NCBI RefSeq assembly: GCF_031202265.1
Contig: NZ_CP100604.1
Coordinates: 5,500,501-5,564,500, forward strand
Length of the DNA stretch: 64,000 nt
Source: Bradyrhizobium sp. Ash2021
GTDB taxonomy: Bacteria; Pseudomonadota; Alphaproteobacteria; Rhizobiales; Xanthobacteraceae
Reading direction: 5' to 3'
Numbering within the stretch: position 1 is the first letter of the stretch; the number at the start of each line of letters is the position of its first letter. The notes beneath the pieces were generated by a model. It saw nothing but the letters and a program-made list of their open reading frames with translations. It searched no databases and was not told the DNA's origin. The position numbers and the translations under genes were made by a program. Shown in pieces: positions 45,541 through 53,284 of this stretch.

Positions 45541-45665
45541 GGTTTCCTGCGGCATGAGACAGCTTTTAGGGAGCGTGCCGGGATCGAGCAAGCCATGACG
45601 GCGCGGGGCTGCCGCGCCCTCAAACGAGTTGATTGCAATCTCCGGTTGGGCAAAGCTGGGCCGGC

Positions 45666-46783
45666 ATGCACGACCGTCCCCCCAGCACCACCCGCCTCAC
45701 CGACGCCGAGCGGCTCGACCGCCTGCGCCTGATCCGGTCCGACAATGTCGGCCCGCGCACCTTCCGCTCCCTGCTCCAGCATTTCGGCGATGCGCGCACG
45801 GCGCTGGAGCGGCTGCCCGATCTGGCGCGACGCGGCGGCGCGGCGCGGCCGGGCCGGATCTGCAGCGAGGACAGCGCGCGCGCCGAACTCGATGCCGCCG
45901 GCAAGATCGGCGTCAGCCTGGTCGTGCCCGATGAAGCCGGTTATCCGCCGCGCCTCGCCACGCTCGACGACGCGCCGCCGCTGCTCGGCATCCGCAGCGC
46001 GCCCGACCTGCTGATGCGGCCGATGATCGCGATCGTCGGCTCCCGCAATGCTTCCGGCGCCGGGCTGAAATTCGCAGCTACGATCGCGCGCGATCTCGGC
46101 GATGCCGGTTTTGTCGTCATCTCCGGCCTCGCCCGCGGCATCGATCAGGCCGCGCATCGCGCCAGCATGGCAAGCGGTACCGTCGCGGTGCTGGCCGGCG
46201 GCCATGACAGGATCTATCCGCCCGAGCATGAGGACCTGCTGGCGGCGCTGCTGGAGGCTGGCGGCGCGATTTCCGAAATGCCGCTCGGCCATGTGCCGCG
46301 GGCGCGCGATTTTCCCGGCGCAACCGGCTGATCTCGGGCGCCGCGCTCGGCGTCGTCGTGGTGGAAGCCGCGCACCGTTCGGGATCGCTGATCACCGCAA
46401 GGATCGCTGCCGAACAGGGCCGCGAAGTGTTCGCGGTGCCGGGCTCGCCGCTCGATCCGCGCGCCGCCGGCACCAACGATTTGATCAAGCAGGGCGCGAC
46501 GCTGGTCACCGAAGCCAGTGACGTCATCAACGCGGTCGAGCCGATCATGGAGCGGCCGATCATGCTCCGCGCACGCGAGGACGACGGCGAGCCGCTGGAT
46601 TTCGAAGCCGATAGCAGCGACCGCGCGCGCATCGTCAATTTGCTCGGGCCAAGCCCGGTCAGCCTCGACGATCTGATCCGGATGTCCGGCGCCTCGCCCG
46701 CCATCGTGCGCGCGGTGCTGCTCGAACTCGAACTCGCCGGACGGCTGGAGCGCCACGGCGGCGGGCTGGTGTCGCTGATTTAG
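45666..46783 (+). pseudogene. dprA: DNA-processing protein DprA, frameshifted
   Basis: DprA loads RecA onto incoming single-stranded DNA during transformation. The gene reads in two frames. The first part (45666-46329) starts [20 protein letters not shown] and holds [18 protein letters not shown] and [12 protein letters not shown], and it would run into a TGA at 46329-46331. The second part resumes as [20 protein letters not shown] and runs to the stop at 46783, ending with a winged-helix-like tail. At 46311-46320 the DNA reads TTTCCCGGCG. One extra C (CCC CGG) would restore the usual [11 protein letters not shown], so a single base is missing from a C run. It may be a true pseudogene or a sequencing error. 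Confidence 0.88.
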
Positions 46784-46787
46784 GTCG

Positions 46788-47186
46788 TCAACGATCTTCG
46801 TTGCGCCCGTCGAATCGCGCGCGGGCGCTTTCGATCTCGGTCCGGTGCTCGAAGGCCGACTTGCCCAGCGCTTCCACCGGCTTCGACAGGCCGCGCCCGA
46901 GATCGGTGAGCTCATAATCGACGCGCGGCGGAATGGTCGGGAATACGGTTCGCGTCACCAGGCCATCGCGTTCGAGCCCGCGCAGGGTCAGCGTCAGCAT
47001 GCGCTGCGAGATGCCGTCGATCGTGCGCTTGATCTCGTTGAAGCGGCGCGGACCCTCGCCTAGCAGCATGATGACGAACACGCTCCATTTGTCGCCGACC
47101 CGCGCCAGGATCGAGGCCACGCCCCGGCAGTCGCTGTCCAGATGATGCGGCTGGGGCGGCAGGACTGGGGCTCTAGAGACAGGCAC
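46788..47186 (-). CDS. HxlR-family transcriptional regulator
   Basis: The 132-residue winged-helix protein starts at a GTG (VPVSRAPVLPPQ). It has the HxlR pattern LARVGDKWSVFVIMLLGEGP, RRFNEIKRTIDGISQRMLTL and TLRGLERDGLVTR. The cysteine in LDSDCRGVASIL sits where redox-sensing members of the family have theirs. It is divergent from an azoreductase gene and probably controls it. A TTG seven codons upstream would lie in a 19-base tandem repeat, so I prefer the GTG. Confidence 0.85.
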   Translation of the reverse strand: MPVSRAPVLPPQPHHLDSDCRGVASILARVGDKWSVFVIMLLGEGPRRFNEIKRTIDGISQRMLTLTLRGLERDGLVTRTVFPTIPPRVDYELTDLGRGLSKPVEALGKSAFEHRTEIESARARFDGRNEDR

Positions 47187-47191
47187 TTTTT

Positions 47192-47288
47192 TGTGCTCGG
47201 GTTTCAACGATGTGCTCGGGTTTCAAAAATGTGCGTTCTTGCGGGGTTTGCGGACAGGCACTCATATAGTCTCAGTTACAAACTTATA
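47192..47288. promoter_or_regulatory. Divergent control region between HxlR regulator and azoreductase
   Basis: A 19-base unit beginning TGTGCTCGGGTTTCAA is repeated in tandem (47192-47210 and 47211-47229). GACAGGCACT occurs at 47178-47187 and again near 47253-47262. TATAGT (47265-47270) and ACTTATA (47282-47288) form an imperfect dyad. These are candidate operator elements. Confidence 0.4.
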
Positions 47289-47305
47289 CCAAGGGTGACC
47301 CTCCT

Positions 47306-47914
47306 ATGAAACTCCTCCATCTCGATTCCAGCGTCCTCGGCCCCCACTCCGTCAGCCGTCAGGTCTCCGCCGCCATCGTCGACCGGCTGCGCAAGGCCAC
47401 CCCCGGCCTCAAAATCACCTATCGCGATCTGACCCTGACCCCGCTGGCGCATCTGAGCGGCTCCCACCTCGCCGCCGGCCAGGGCGCCCCGGCAGAGGCC
47501 TCGCTGCGCGAGGACATCGCCGCCGGTCAGGCGGTGCTGTCCGAGTTTTTGGCCGCCGACATCGTCGTGCTCGGCGCGCCCATGTATAATTTTACCATTC
47601 CGAGCCAGCTCAAGGCCTGGATCGACCGCATCCTGGTCGCGGGCAAGACGTTCAAATATAGCGCCCAAGGCGCCGAAGGGCTGGCCGGCAACAAGCGCGT
47701 CATCATCGCGATCTCGCGCGGCGGCTTCTACGGCGCCGGCACGCCGGCCGCCGCCCGCGAACATCTGGAAACCTATTTGCGCTCGGTGTTCGGCTTTATC
47801 GGCGTGAAAGACCTTGAATTCATTTCCGCCGACGGAACCCAGGTCGGGCCCGAGCATCGCGAGAAGGCGGTCGCAGGCGCGCTGCACGCCGCAAGCAATC
47901 TCGACGCAGCATAG
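47306..47914 (+). CDS. azoR: FMN-dependent NADH-azoreductase
   Basis: AzoR reduces quinones and azo compounds with NADH in a two-electron step and protects from electrophile stress. The 202-residue flavodoxin-fold protein starts [20 protein letters not shown], then has [20 protein letters not shown], the signature for FMN binding, and [17 protein letters not shown]. It is divergent from an HxlR regulator, the standard pairing for electrophile-induced azoreductases. A strong hairpin follows it. Confidence 0.92.
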   Translation: MKLLHLDSSVLGPHSVSRQVSAAIVDRLRKATPGLKITYRDLTLTPLAHLSGSHLAAGQGAPAEASLREDIAAGQAVLSEFLAADIVVLGAPMYNFTIPSQLKAWIDRILVAGKTFKYSAQGAEGLAGNKRVIIAISRGGFYGAGTPAAAREHLETYLRSVFGFIGVKDLEFISADGTQVGPEHREKAVAGALHAASNLDAA

Positions 47915-47930
47915 AAAAAAAAGTGAACAC

Positions 47931-47961
47931 CGCCCGCCGCTGCTGTCAGCAGCGGCGGGCG
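47931..47961. terminator. Bidirectional terminator between azoR and the short-chain dehydrogenase
   Basis: CGCCCGCCGCTGCTG and CAGCAGCGGCGGGCG pair perfectly over 15 bases. For the minus-strand gene the hairpin is followed within ten bases by a run of eight T (ACTTTTTTTTC). Confidence 0.75.
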
Positions 47962-48003
47962 GGTGTCGTGTGATGAAAGGGTCTGCCAAACAGCTGGCGC
48001 CGT

Positions 48004-48777
48004 TTACCCCCGATAGATCGGCGCGCCCGCAGGCGACGCCGTCGAGCCGCCATCGACGAACAATTCCTGGCCCTGCACGTGCGCGGCATCGTCTGAGGCG
48101 AGGAACAACACCGTCTTCGAGATGTGGTCGGGCTCGCCGATGTGTCCGAGCGGCGTCGTCGCGCCGATGCGCTTTTCGAACGCCTTCTCCGCTTCCGGCG
48201 TGGCGATCGCCGCTCCCCAGATCGGCGTACGGATCGCGCCGGGCGCGACCACGTTGACGCGGATGCCGCGCGGCGACAATTCGGATGCCATGGTCCGCGC
48301 CATCGCGCGCACGCCGGCCTTGCTCGCCGCATAGGCGGAATAACCGGGATTGCCGAGCACCGAGATGACCGAGCCGTTCAGGATGATGGAGGCGCCGTCA
48401 TTCAGATGCGGGACTACCGCTTGCACGGTGAAGAATACCCCGGTCAGGTTCGTCCTGATTACCGATTCGAACGCCGCAAGAGTGGTTCCGCCGACAGGCG
48501 TCTGGCCGGGAATACCGGCGTTTGCGAACACGATATCGAATTTGCCGAATTTTGCCGCCCCCTGCTCGACCGCGGCTTCGACCGCCGCGATGTCGGTGGC
48601 ATCGGCGACGAACGCCAGCGCATTCGGCCCGAGTTCCCTGGCTGCTGCGTCCAGGGTCTCCTTGTTGCGCCCGGTGATGACGACTTTCGCCCCCTCGGCC
48701 ACGAACAGTTTTGCGGTCGCCAGCCCGATGCCGCTGTTGCCGCCGGTAATCAACGCCGTCTTGTTCGCAAGTCTCAC
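48004..48777 (-). CDS. Short-chain dehydrogenase/reductase
   Basis: The 257-residue Rossmann-fold protein has ALITGGNSGIGLATAKLFVA at its nucleotide site, the structural NAG loop (VFANAGIPG), and the catalytic Ser/Tyr/Lys in GNPGYSAYAASKAGVRAMAR. The start is a GTG at 48777 with GGAGG six bases upstream; an in-frame ATG nine codons earlier is less likely. The substrate is unknown. It is divergent from a second HxlR regulator. Confidence 0.88.
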   Translation of the reverse strand: MRLANKTALITGGNSGIGLATAKLFVAEGAKVVITGRNKETLDAAARELGPNALAFVADATDIAAVEAAVEQGAAKFGKFDIVFANAGIPGQTPVGGTTLAAFESVIRTNLTGVFFTVQAVVPHLNDGASIILNGSVISVLGNPGYSAYAASKAGVRAMARTMASELSPRGIRVNVVAPGAIRTPIWGAAIATPEAEKAFEKRIGATTPLGHIGEPDHISKTVLFLASDDAAHVQGQELFVDGGSTASPAGAPIYRG

Positions 48778-48797
48778 GGTAGCCTCCGTCCATTTTG

Positions 48798-48851
48798 GTT
48801 GCATTATTAAACTATTTTGCCTAACTAGGGCATCTGGTTTTATAATGCAAC
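48798..48851. promoter_or_regulatory. Inverted repeat between SDR gene and HxlR regulator
   Basis: GTTGCATTAT (48798-48807) and ATAATGCAAC (48842-48851) form a perfect 10-base inverted pair. TTGCCTAACTAGGGC lies between. This is a likely operator of the HxlR protein. Confidence 0.5.
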
Positions 48852-48894
48852 TACACAAGCCCGTGATGTGATCACGGCCACGGAGACCGCCACC

Positions 48895-49368
48895 ATGAAG
48901 CGAACGAGTTTCGAAGGCGACCAGTGCCCGATCGCGCGATCGCTCGACGTGATCGGCGACTGGTGGTCGCTTCTGATCATCCGCGACGCGTCGTTGGGGC
49001 ACCGCCGTTTCGGCGAGTTCCAGAAAAGTCTCGGACTGGCGAAAAACATCCTCACCGTACGGCTGCGCGCGCTGGTGGATCAGGGCATCCTGAAAACCGC
49101 GCCTGCCTCCGACGGCAGCGCCTATCAGGAATATGTCCTGACGCCGAAGGGCCGCGGCGTCTTTCCGATCCTGGTCGCGCTGCGGCAGTGGAGCGAAGAG
49201 TTCGATGCGAGGCCGGAGGAAATCGGAACCATTATGGTGGACCGCGACAAGGGAAAGCCGGTGCGCAAGCTCGCGCTCTATTCGCAGGACGGACGCCTGC
49301 TCACCGCCGCCGACACCGTGCTGAAGCCGCGTCCGCCTGCCAAGCGCGCGCGAAGCATTGCTGGCTAG
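48895..49368 (+). CDS. HxlR-family transcriptional regulator
   Basis: The 157-residue protein starts MKRTSFEGDQCPIARSLDVI and has GDWWSLLIIRDASLGHRRFG, EFQKSLGLAKNILTVRLRAL and VDQGILKTAPAS, the HxlR winged helix. The N-terminal Cys (GDQCPIARSL) matches the sensing cysteine of the family. The C-terminal 40 residues continue past the usual end and are basic. It is divergent from the SDR gene and likely regulates it. A GTG nine codons upstream is possible. Confidence 0.88.
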   Translation: MKRTSFEGDQCPIARSLDVIGDWWSLLIIRDASLGHRRFGEFQKSLGLAKNILTVRLRALVDQGILKTAPASDGSAYQEYVLTPKGRGVFPILVALRQWSEEFDARPEEIGTIMVDRDKGKPVRKLALYSQDGRLLTAADTVLKPRPPAKRARSIAG

Positions 49369-49384
49369 CGGGCCGCTCGCCTGA

Positions 49385-49912
49385 TTTGCCCGACGGGCAA
49401 ATCACTTGCCGATTGTCGAAATCGCTTGTCCAGCCCCTCCCGTAAAAATATTTCGCTTCACCCCGACGGGCAAATCAAGGGCATAACTCCGCCCGTCTCA
49501 CCCAAACGAGGGGCGGGTCGCGATCGTCACGAACGCGCGGTGGGATGCGGTGGACGCGGATGTGCCATTGACGAACGGCACTGAGGCGGACGGCGAAGTC
49601 GTGTGGTCCTGGCGCCCCGATGCTGGCGTCAAGTTTTTGAGAAGCAAGCTTCTCAGGGATGACGGTGGCAAGAAAGCCGGTCACCGGGGAGAGCGCGCTA
49701 TAAGCCGTAAAACCATTGCGCGGGGAAGGCCGGAGTGTTTCCGCTGAACCTGTATGCTCGTGTGCGCATTTCTTTGTGCAACCTTGCACACGAGACCGCG
49801 GGTGCAGCGCGCACCCGGTCTTCCCTGCGCCCTCTACGCTTTACGAGGGTGGAAAACGACGCAAAGCTCGGGCGGATCGCGCCGCGAGAACGCGGATTTG
49901 TGGCCCTTAGTT
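49385..49912. repeat. High-copy bradyrhizobial intergenic element
   Basis: About 530 bases resemble an interspersed element I recognise from Bradyrhizobium genomes. Landmarks in order are CGACGGGCAAATCACTTGCC, CGAAATCGCTTGTCCAGCCC, GGGATGCGGTGGACGCGG, GGTCACCGGGGAGAGCGC, TAAGCCGTAAAACCATTGCG and CGCCGCGAGAACGCGGA. The short frames inside are low in conservation value and I call no gene. Only one copy is in this window. Confidence 0.65.
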
Positions 49913-49945
49913 ATTTTCAAATGGAGTTGGAGTTTTGTCAGCCGT

Positions 49946-50030
49946 CGTCATTGCGAGGAACGAAGCGACGAAGCAATCCATTCTTTCTTCGTGCGGTGAG
50001 ATGGATTGCTTCGCTTCGCTCGCAATGACG
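49946..50030. repeat. Intergenic palindromic repeat (CGTCATTGCGAGG type), copy 3
   Basis: CGTCATTGCGAGGAACGAAG starts this copy and CGCTCGCAATGACG ends it, with GAAGCAATCCAT and ATGGATTGCTTC as inner arms. Confidence 0.85.
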
Positions 50031-50053
50031 GGACGCCGGCGCCCGTCCCCTCC

Positions 50054-50311
50054 TCACGACAGCTTGCGCCTGCTGCGCAGCCGCAGGCGCTCTTCCGCTT
50101 CGAGTTGGACCATGGCAAGCAGATACCCGAGGATCTCGAGCTTGTGGCGCTTGGCCAGTTTGACCAGATCGGCGACGGTCTCGGTGATAAAGGCCACGGC
50201 CTCATCCGGGCCGCCCTCCCCATCGGGCTCCTCTGCGCGCGATCGGCGATCCCTGCCCGAAGCGCTGCGCTTCCGGCCGCCCCCAGCCTTGCTCAAAAAA
50301 ATTACATCCAA
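50054..50311 (-). CDS. Small unknown protein, 85 residues
   Basis: The frame encodes 85 residues. The first half is Arg/Gly/Glu-rich and probably disordered. The second half reads as a clear amphipathic helix pair (AFITETVADLVKLAKRHKLE, then ILGYLLAMVQLEAEERLRLR). I have seen similar small proteins in bradyrhizobia but do not know a function. The N-terminus is uncertain. Confidence 0.65.
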   Translation of the reverse strand: MDVIFLSKAGGGRKRSASGRDRRSRAEEPDGEGGPDEAVAFITETVADLVKLAKRHKLEILGYLLAMVQLEAEERLRLRSRRKLS

Positions 50312-50524
50312 TGCCGCACAATATGACCAAAAATAACCACTTTATGGCCGCAACTCTAGGGCGCATTTCGCAACTCCTTAGATATAAAGTCGTATTCCAT
50401 GGGCGCCCCATCAATATCTGTCGATTTGACAGGGGCCGCCTCACCACCCATGTTCGGTCCGAAACGGCGGTCGCGAGTCTCGCGGAACCAGCCTTAATCT
50501 TTTCCCATAAGCCATTGGAATGAC

Positions 50525-53284
50525 ATGAATATCGTCATCGTGGAGTCGCCGGCGAAAGCCAAGACCATCAATAAGTATTTGGGCTCTTCCTACGAGGTTC
50601 TGGCCTCGTTCGGGCATGTCCGCGATCTCCCGGCCAAGAACGGATCGGTCGATCCGGACGCCAATTTTCAGATGATCTGGGAGATCGACCCCAAGGCGGC
50701 CGGCCGGCTCAACGACATCGCCAAGGCGCTGAAGGGCGCCGACCGCCTGATTCTCGCAACCGACCCCGATCGGGAGGGTGAGGCGATCTCCTGGCACGTG
50801 CTGGAAGTGCTGAAGGAAAAGCGCGCGATCAAGGACCACAAGATCGAGCGCGTGGTGTTCAACGCCATCACCAAGCAGGCGGTGACGGACGCGATGAAAG
50901 CGCCGCGCCAGATCGATGGCGCGCTGGTCGACGCCTATATGGCGCGCCGCGCGCTGGACTATCTGGTCGGCTTCACGCTCTCGCCGGTGCTGTGGCGCAA
51001 GCTGCCGGGCGCGCGCTCGGCCGGCCGCGTGCAGTCGGTCGCGCTGCGGCTGGTCTGCGACCGCGAACTCGAAATCGAGAAATTCGTCGCCCGCGAATAC
51101 TGGTCGCTGGTGGCAACGCTAACGACGCCGCGCGGCGACGCCTTCGAGGCCCGCCTGGTCGGCGCCGACGGCAAGAAGATCCAGCGGCTCGACATCGGCA
51201 CCGGCGCGGAAGCCGAAGAGCTCAAGAAAGCGATCGAAGCCGCCAACTTCACGGTCTCGACCGTCGAAGCCAAACCCGCGCGGAGAAATCCGCAGGCGCC
51301 CTTCACCACCTCGACACTGCAGCAGGAAGCCAGCCGCAAGCTCGGCTTTGCCCCGGCGCATACGATGCGGATCGCGCAGCGGCTCTATGAAGGCATCGAT
51401 ATCGGCGGCGAGACCACCGGTCTCATCACCTATATGCGAACCGACGGCGTGCAGATCGACGGCTCGGCGATCACGCAGGCCCGCAAGGTGATCGGCGAGG
51501 ATTACGGCAACGCCTATGTGCCGGACGCGCCGCGCCAGTATGTGAGCAAGGCCAAGAACGCCCAGGAAGCGCATGAAGCGATCCGCCCGACCGACCTGTC
51601 GCGCCGTCCTGCCGAAATGCGCCGCCGCCTCGATCACGATCAGGCCCGGCTGTATGAGCTGATCTGGATCCGCACCATCGCCAGCCAAATGGAATCGGCG
51701 GAACTGGAACGCACCACCGTCGACATCGCCGCCAAAGCCGGCTCCCGCGTGCTCGACCTGCGCGCCAGTGGCCAGGTCATCAAATTCGACGGCTTTCTGG
51801 CGCTCTATCAGGAAGGCCGCGACGACGACGGCGACGATGAAGATAGCCGCCGCCTCCCCTCCATGAGCGAGGGCGAAGCGTTGAAACGGCAGAACCTCGC
51901 CGTCACGCAACACTTCACCGAACCGCCGCCGCGCTTCTCCGAAGCGTCGCTGGTCAAGCGCATGGAAGAGCTCGGCATCGGCCGTCCCTCGACCTACGCC
52001 TCGATCCTGCAGGTGCTGAAGGACCGCGGCTACGTCAAGCTGGAGAAGAAACGGCTGCATGGCGAGGACAAGGGCCGCGTCGTGGTCGCGTTCCTGGAGA
52101 ATTTTTTCGCACGCTATGTCGAGTACGATTTCACCGCCGATCTGGAAGAGCAGCTCGACCGCATCTCCAACAACGAGATTTCCTGGCAGCAGGTTCTGAA
52201 GAATTTCTGGACCGGCTTTATCGGCGCGGTCAATGACATCAAGGATCTCCGCGTTTCGGAAGTGCTCGATGCGCTCGACGACATGCTGGGACCGCACATC
52301 TATCCGCCGCGCGCGGATGGCGGCGATGTCAGGCAGTGCCCGACCTGCGGCACCGGCAAGCTCAATCTGAAAGCCGGCAAGTTCGGCGCCTTCGTCGGTT
52401 GCTCGAATTATCCGGAATGCCGTTACACCCGCCCGCTCGCCGCCGACGGCGAAGCCAGCGCCGACCGTATCCTGGGCAAGGATCCCGCGGCCGATCTGGA
52501 CGTGACGGTGAAGGCCGGACGCTTCGGCCCCTACATCCAGCTCGGCGAGCAGAAGGATTATGCCGAGGGCGAGAAGCCGCGACGCGCCGGAATCCCGAAG
52601 AACATGTCGCCCGGCGATATGGAACTGGAGCTGGCGCTCAAACTGCTGTCGCTGCCGCGCGAAATCGGAAAACACCCGGAGACCGGTGAGCCGATCACCG
52701 CCGGCATCGGCCGTTTCGGTCCGTTCGTGCGCCATGAGAAGACCTATGCCAGCCTCGAGGCCGGCGATGAGGTGTTCGACGTCGGCCTCAACCGCGCGGT
52801 GACGCTGATCGCCGAAAAGATCGCAAAGGGCCCGAGCGGCCGGCGCTTCGGCGCCGATCCCGGCAAGCCCCTGGGCGAGCATCCGAGCCTTGGCGGCGTC
52901 GCGGTCAAGAACGGCCGGTACGGCGCCTATGTCACGGCCGGCGGCGTCAACGCCACGATCCCGAGCGACAAGACGCTGGAGACCATCACGCTCGAGGAAG
53001 CCATCGCCCTGATCGATGAACGCGCGGCCAAGGGCGGCGGCAAGCCGAAGCGCGGGGCGAAGAAAGCAGCACCAAAGAAAGCCACGGCCAAGACCGCTGC
53101 CGATCCCGACGCGCCAAAAGCCGCCAAGAAGGCGGCGGTGAAGAAGGCCGCTGCAAAGCCGAAATCCGAAGCCGTGAGCAAGGCCCGGGCGCCGGTCGCG
53201 TCCGCGGCCAAGACGTCGGCGGCGAAACCACCACCCGCATCAAAAACGCCTGCGAAGAAAAGCGCGGGCAAGGCCCGGGGATAA
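50525..53284 (+). CDS. topA: DNA topoisomerase I
   Basis: TopA relaxes negative supercoils by cutting one strand through a tyrosyl linkage. The 919-residue protein starts MNIVIVESPAKAKTINKYLG (Toprim) with the acidic DPDREGE motif near 78, and the active-site Tyr303 in GLITYMRTDGVQ. One Cys4 zinc finger is near 604-632 (CPTCGTGKLN, then GCSNYPEC), followed by Gly/Arg/Phe repeats (RFGPYIQLGEQ, RFGPFVRHEK). The last 80 residues are Lys/Ala-rich (AKKAAPKKATAKTA), an H1-like tail that should aid DNA binding. Its stop is directly followed by the GTG of rnr. Confidence 0.97.
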   Translation: MNIVIVESPAKAKTINKYLGSSYEVLASFGHVRDLPAKNGSVDPDANFQMIWEIDPKAAGRLNDIAKALKGADRLILATDPDREGEAISWHVLEVLKEKRAIKDHKIERVVFNAITKQAVTDAMKAPRQIDGALVDAYMARRALDYLVGFTLSPVLWRKLPGARSAGRVQSVALRLVCDRELEIEKFVAREYWSLVATLTTPRGDAFEARLVGADGKKIQRLDIGTGAEAEELKKAIEAANFTVSTVEAKPARRNPQAPFTTSTLQQEASRKLGFAPAHTMRIAQRLYEGIDIGGETTGLITYMRTDGVQIDGSAITQARKVIGEDYGNAYVPDAPRQYVSKAKNAQEAHEAIRPTDLSRRPAEMRRRLDHDQARLYELIWIRTIASQMESAELERTTVDIAAKAGSRVLDLRASGQVIKFDGFLALYQEGRDDDGDDEDSRRLPSMSEGEALKRQNLAVTQHFTEPPPRFSEASLVKRMEELGIGRPSTYASILQVLKDRGYVKLEKKRLHGEDKGRVVVAFLENFFARYVEYDFTADLEEQLDRISNNEISWQQVLKNFWTGFIGAVNDIKDLRVSEVLDALDDMLGPHIYPPRADGGDVRQCPTCGTGKLNLKAGKFGAFVGCSNYPECRYTRPLAADGEASADRILGKDPAADLDVTVKAGRFGPYIQLGEQKDYAEGEKPRRAGIPKNMSPGDMELELALKLLSLPREIGKHPETGEPITAGIGRFGPFVRHEKTYASLEAGDEVFDVGLNRAVTLIAEKIAKGPSGRRFGADPGKPLGEHPSLGGVAVKNGRYGAYVTAGGVNATIPSDKTLETITLEEAIALIDERAAKGGGKPKRGAKKAAPKKATAKTAADPDAPKAAKKAAVKKAAAKPKSEAVSKARAPVASAAKTSAAKPPPASKTPAKKSAGKARG

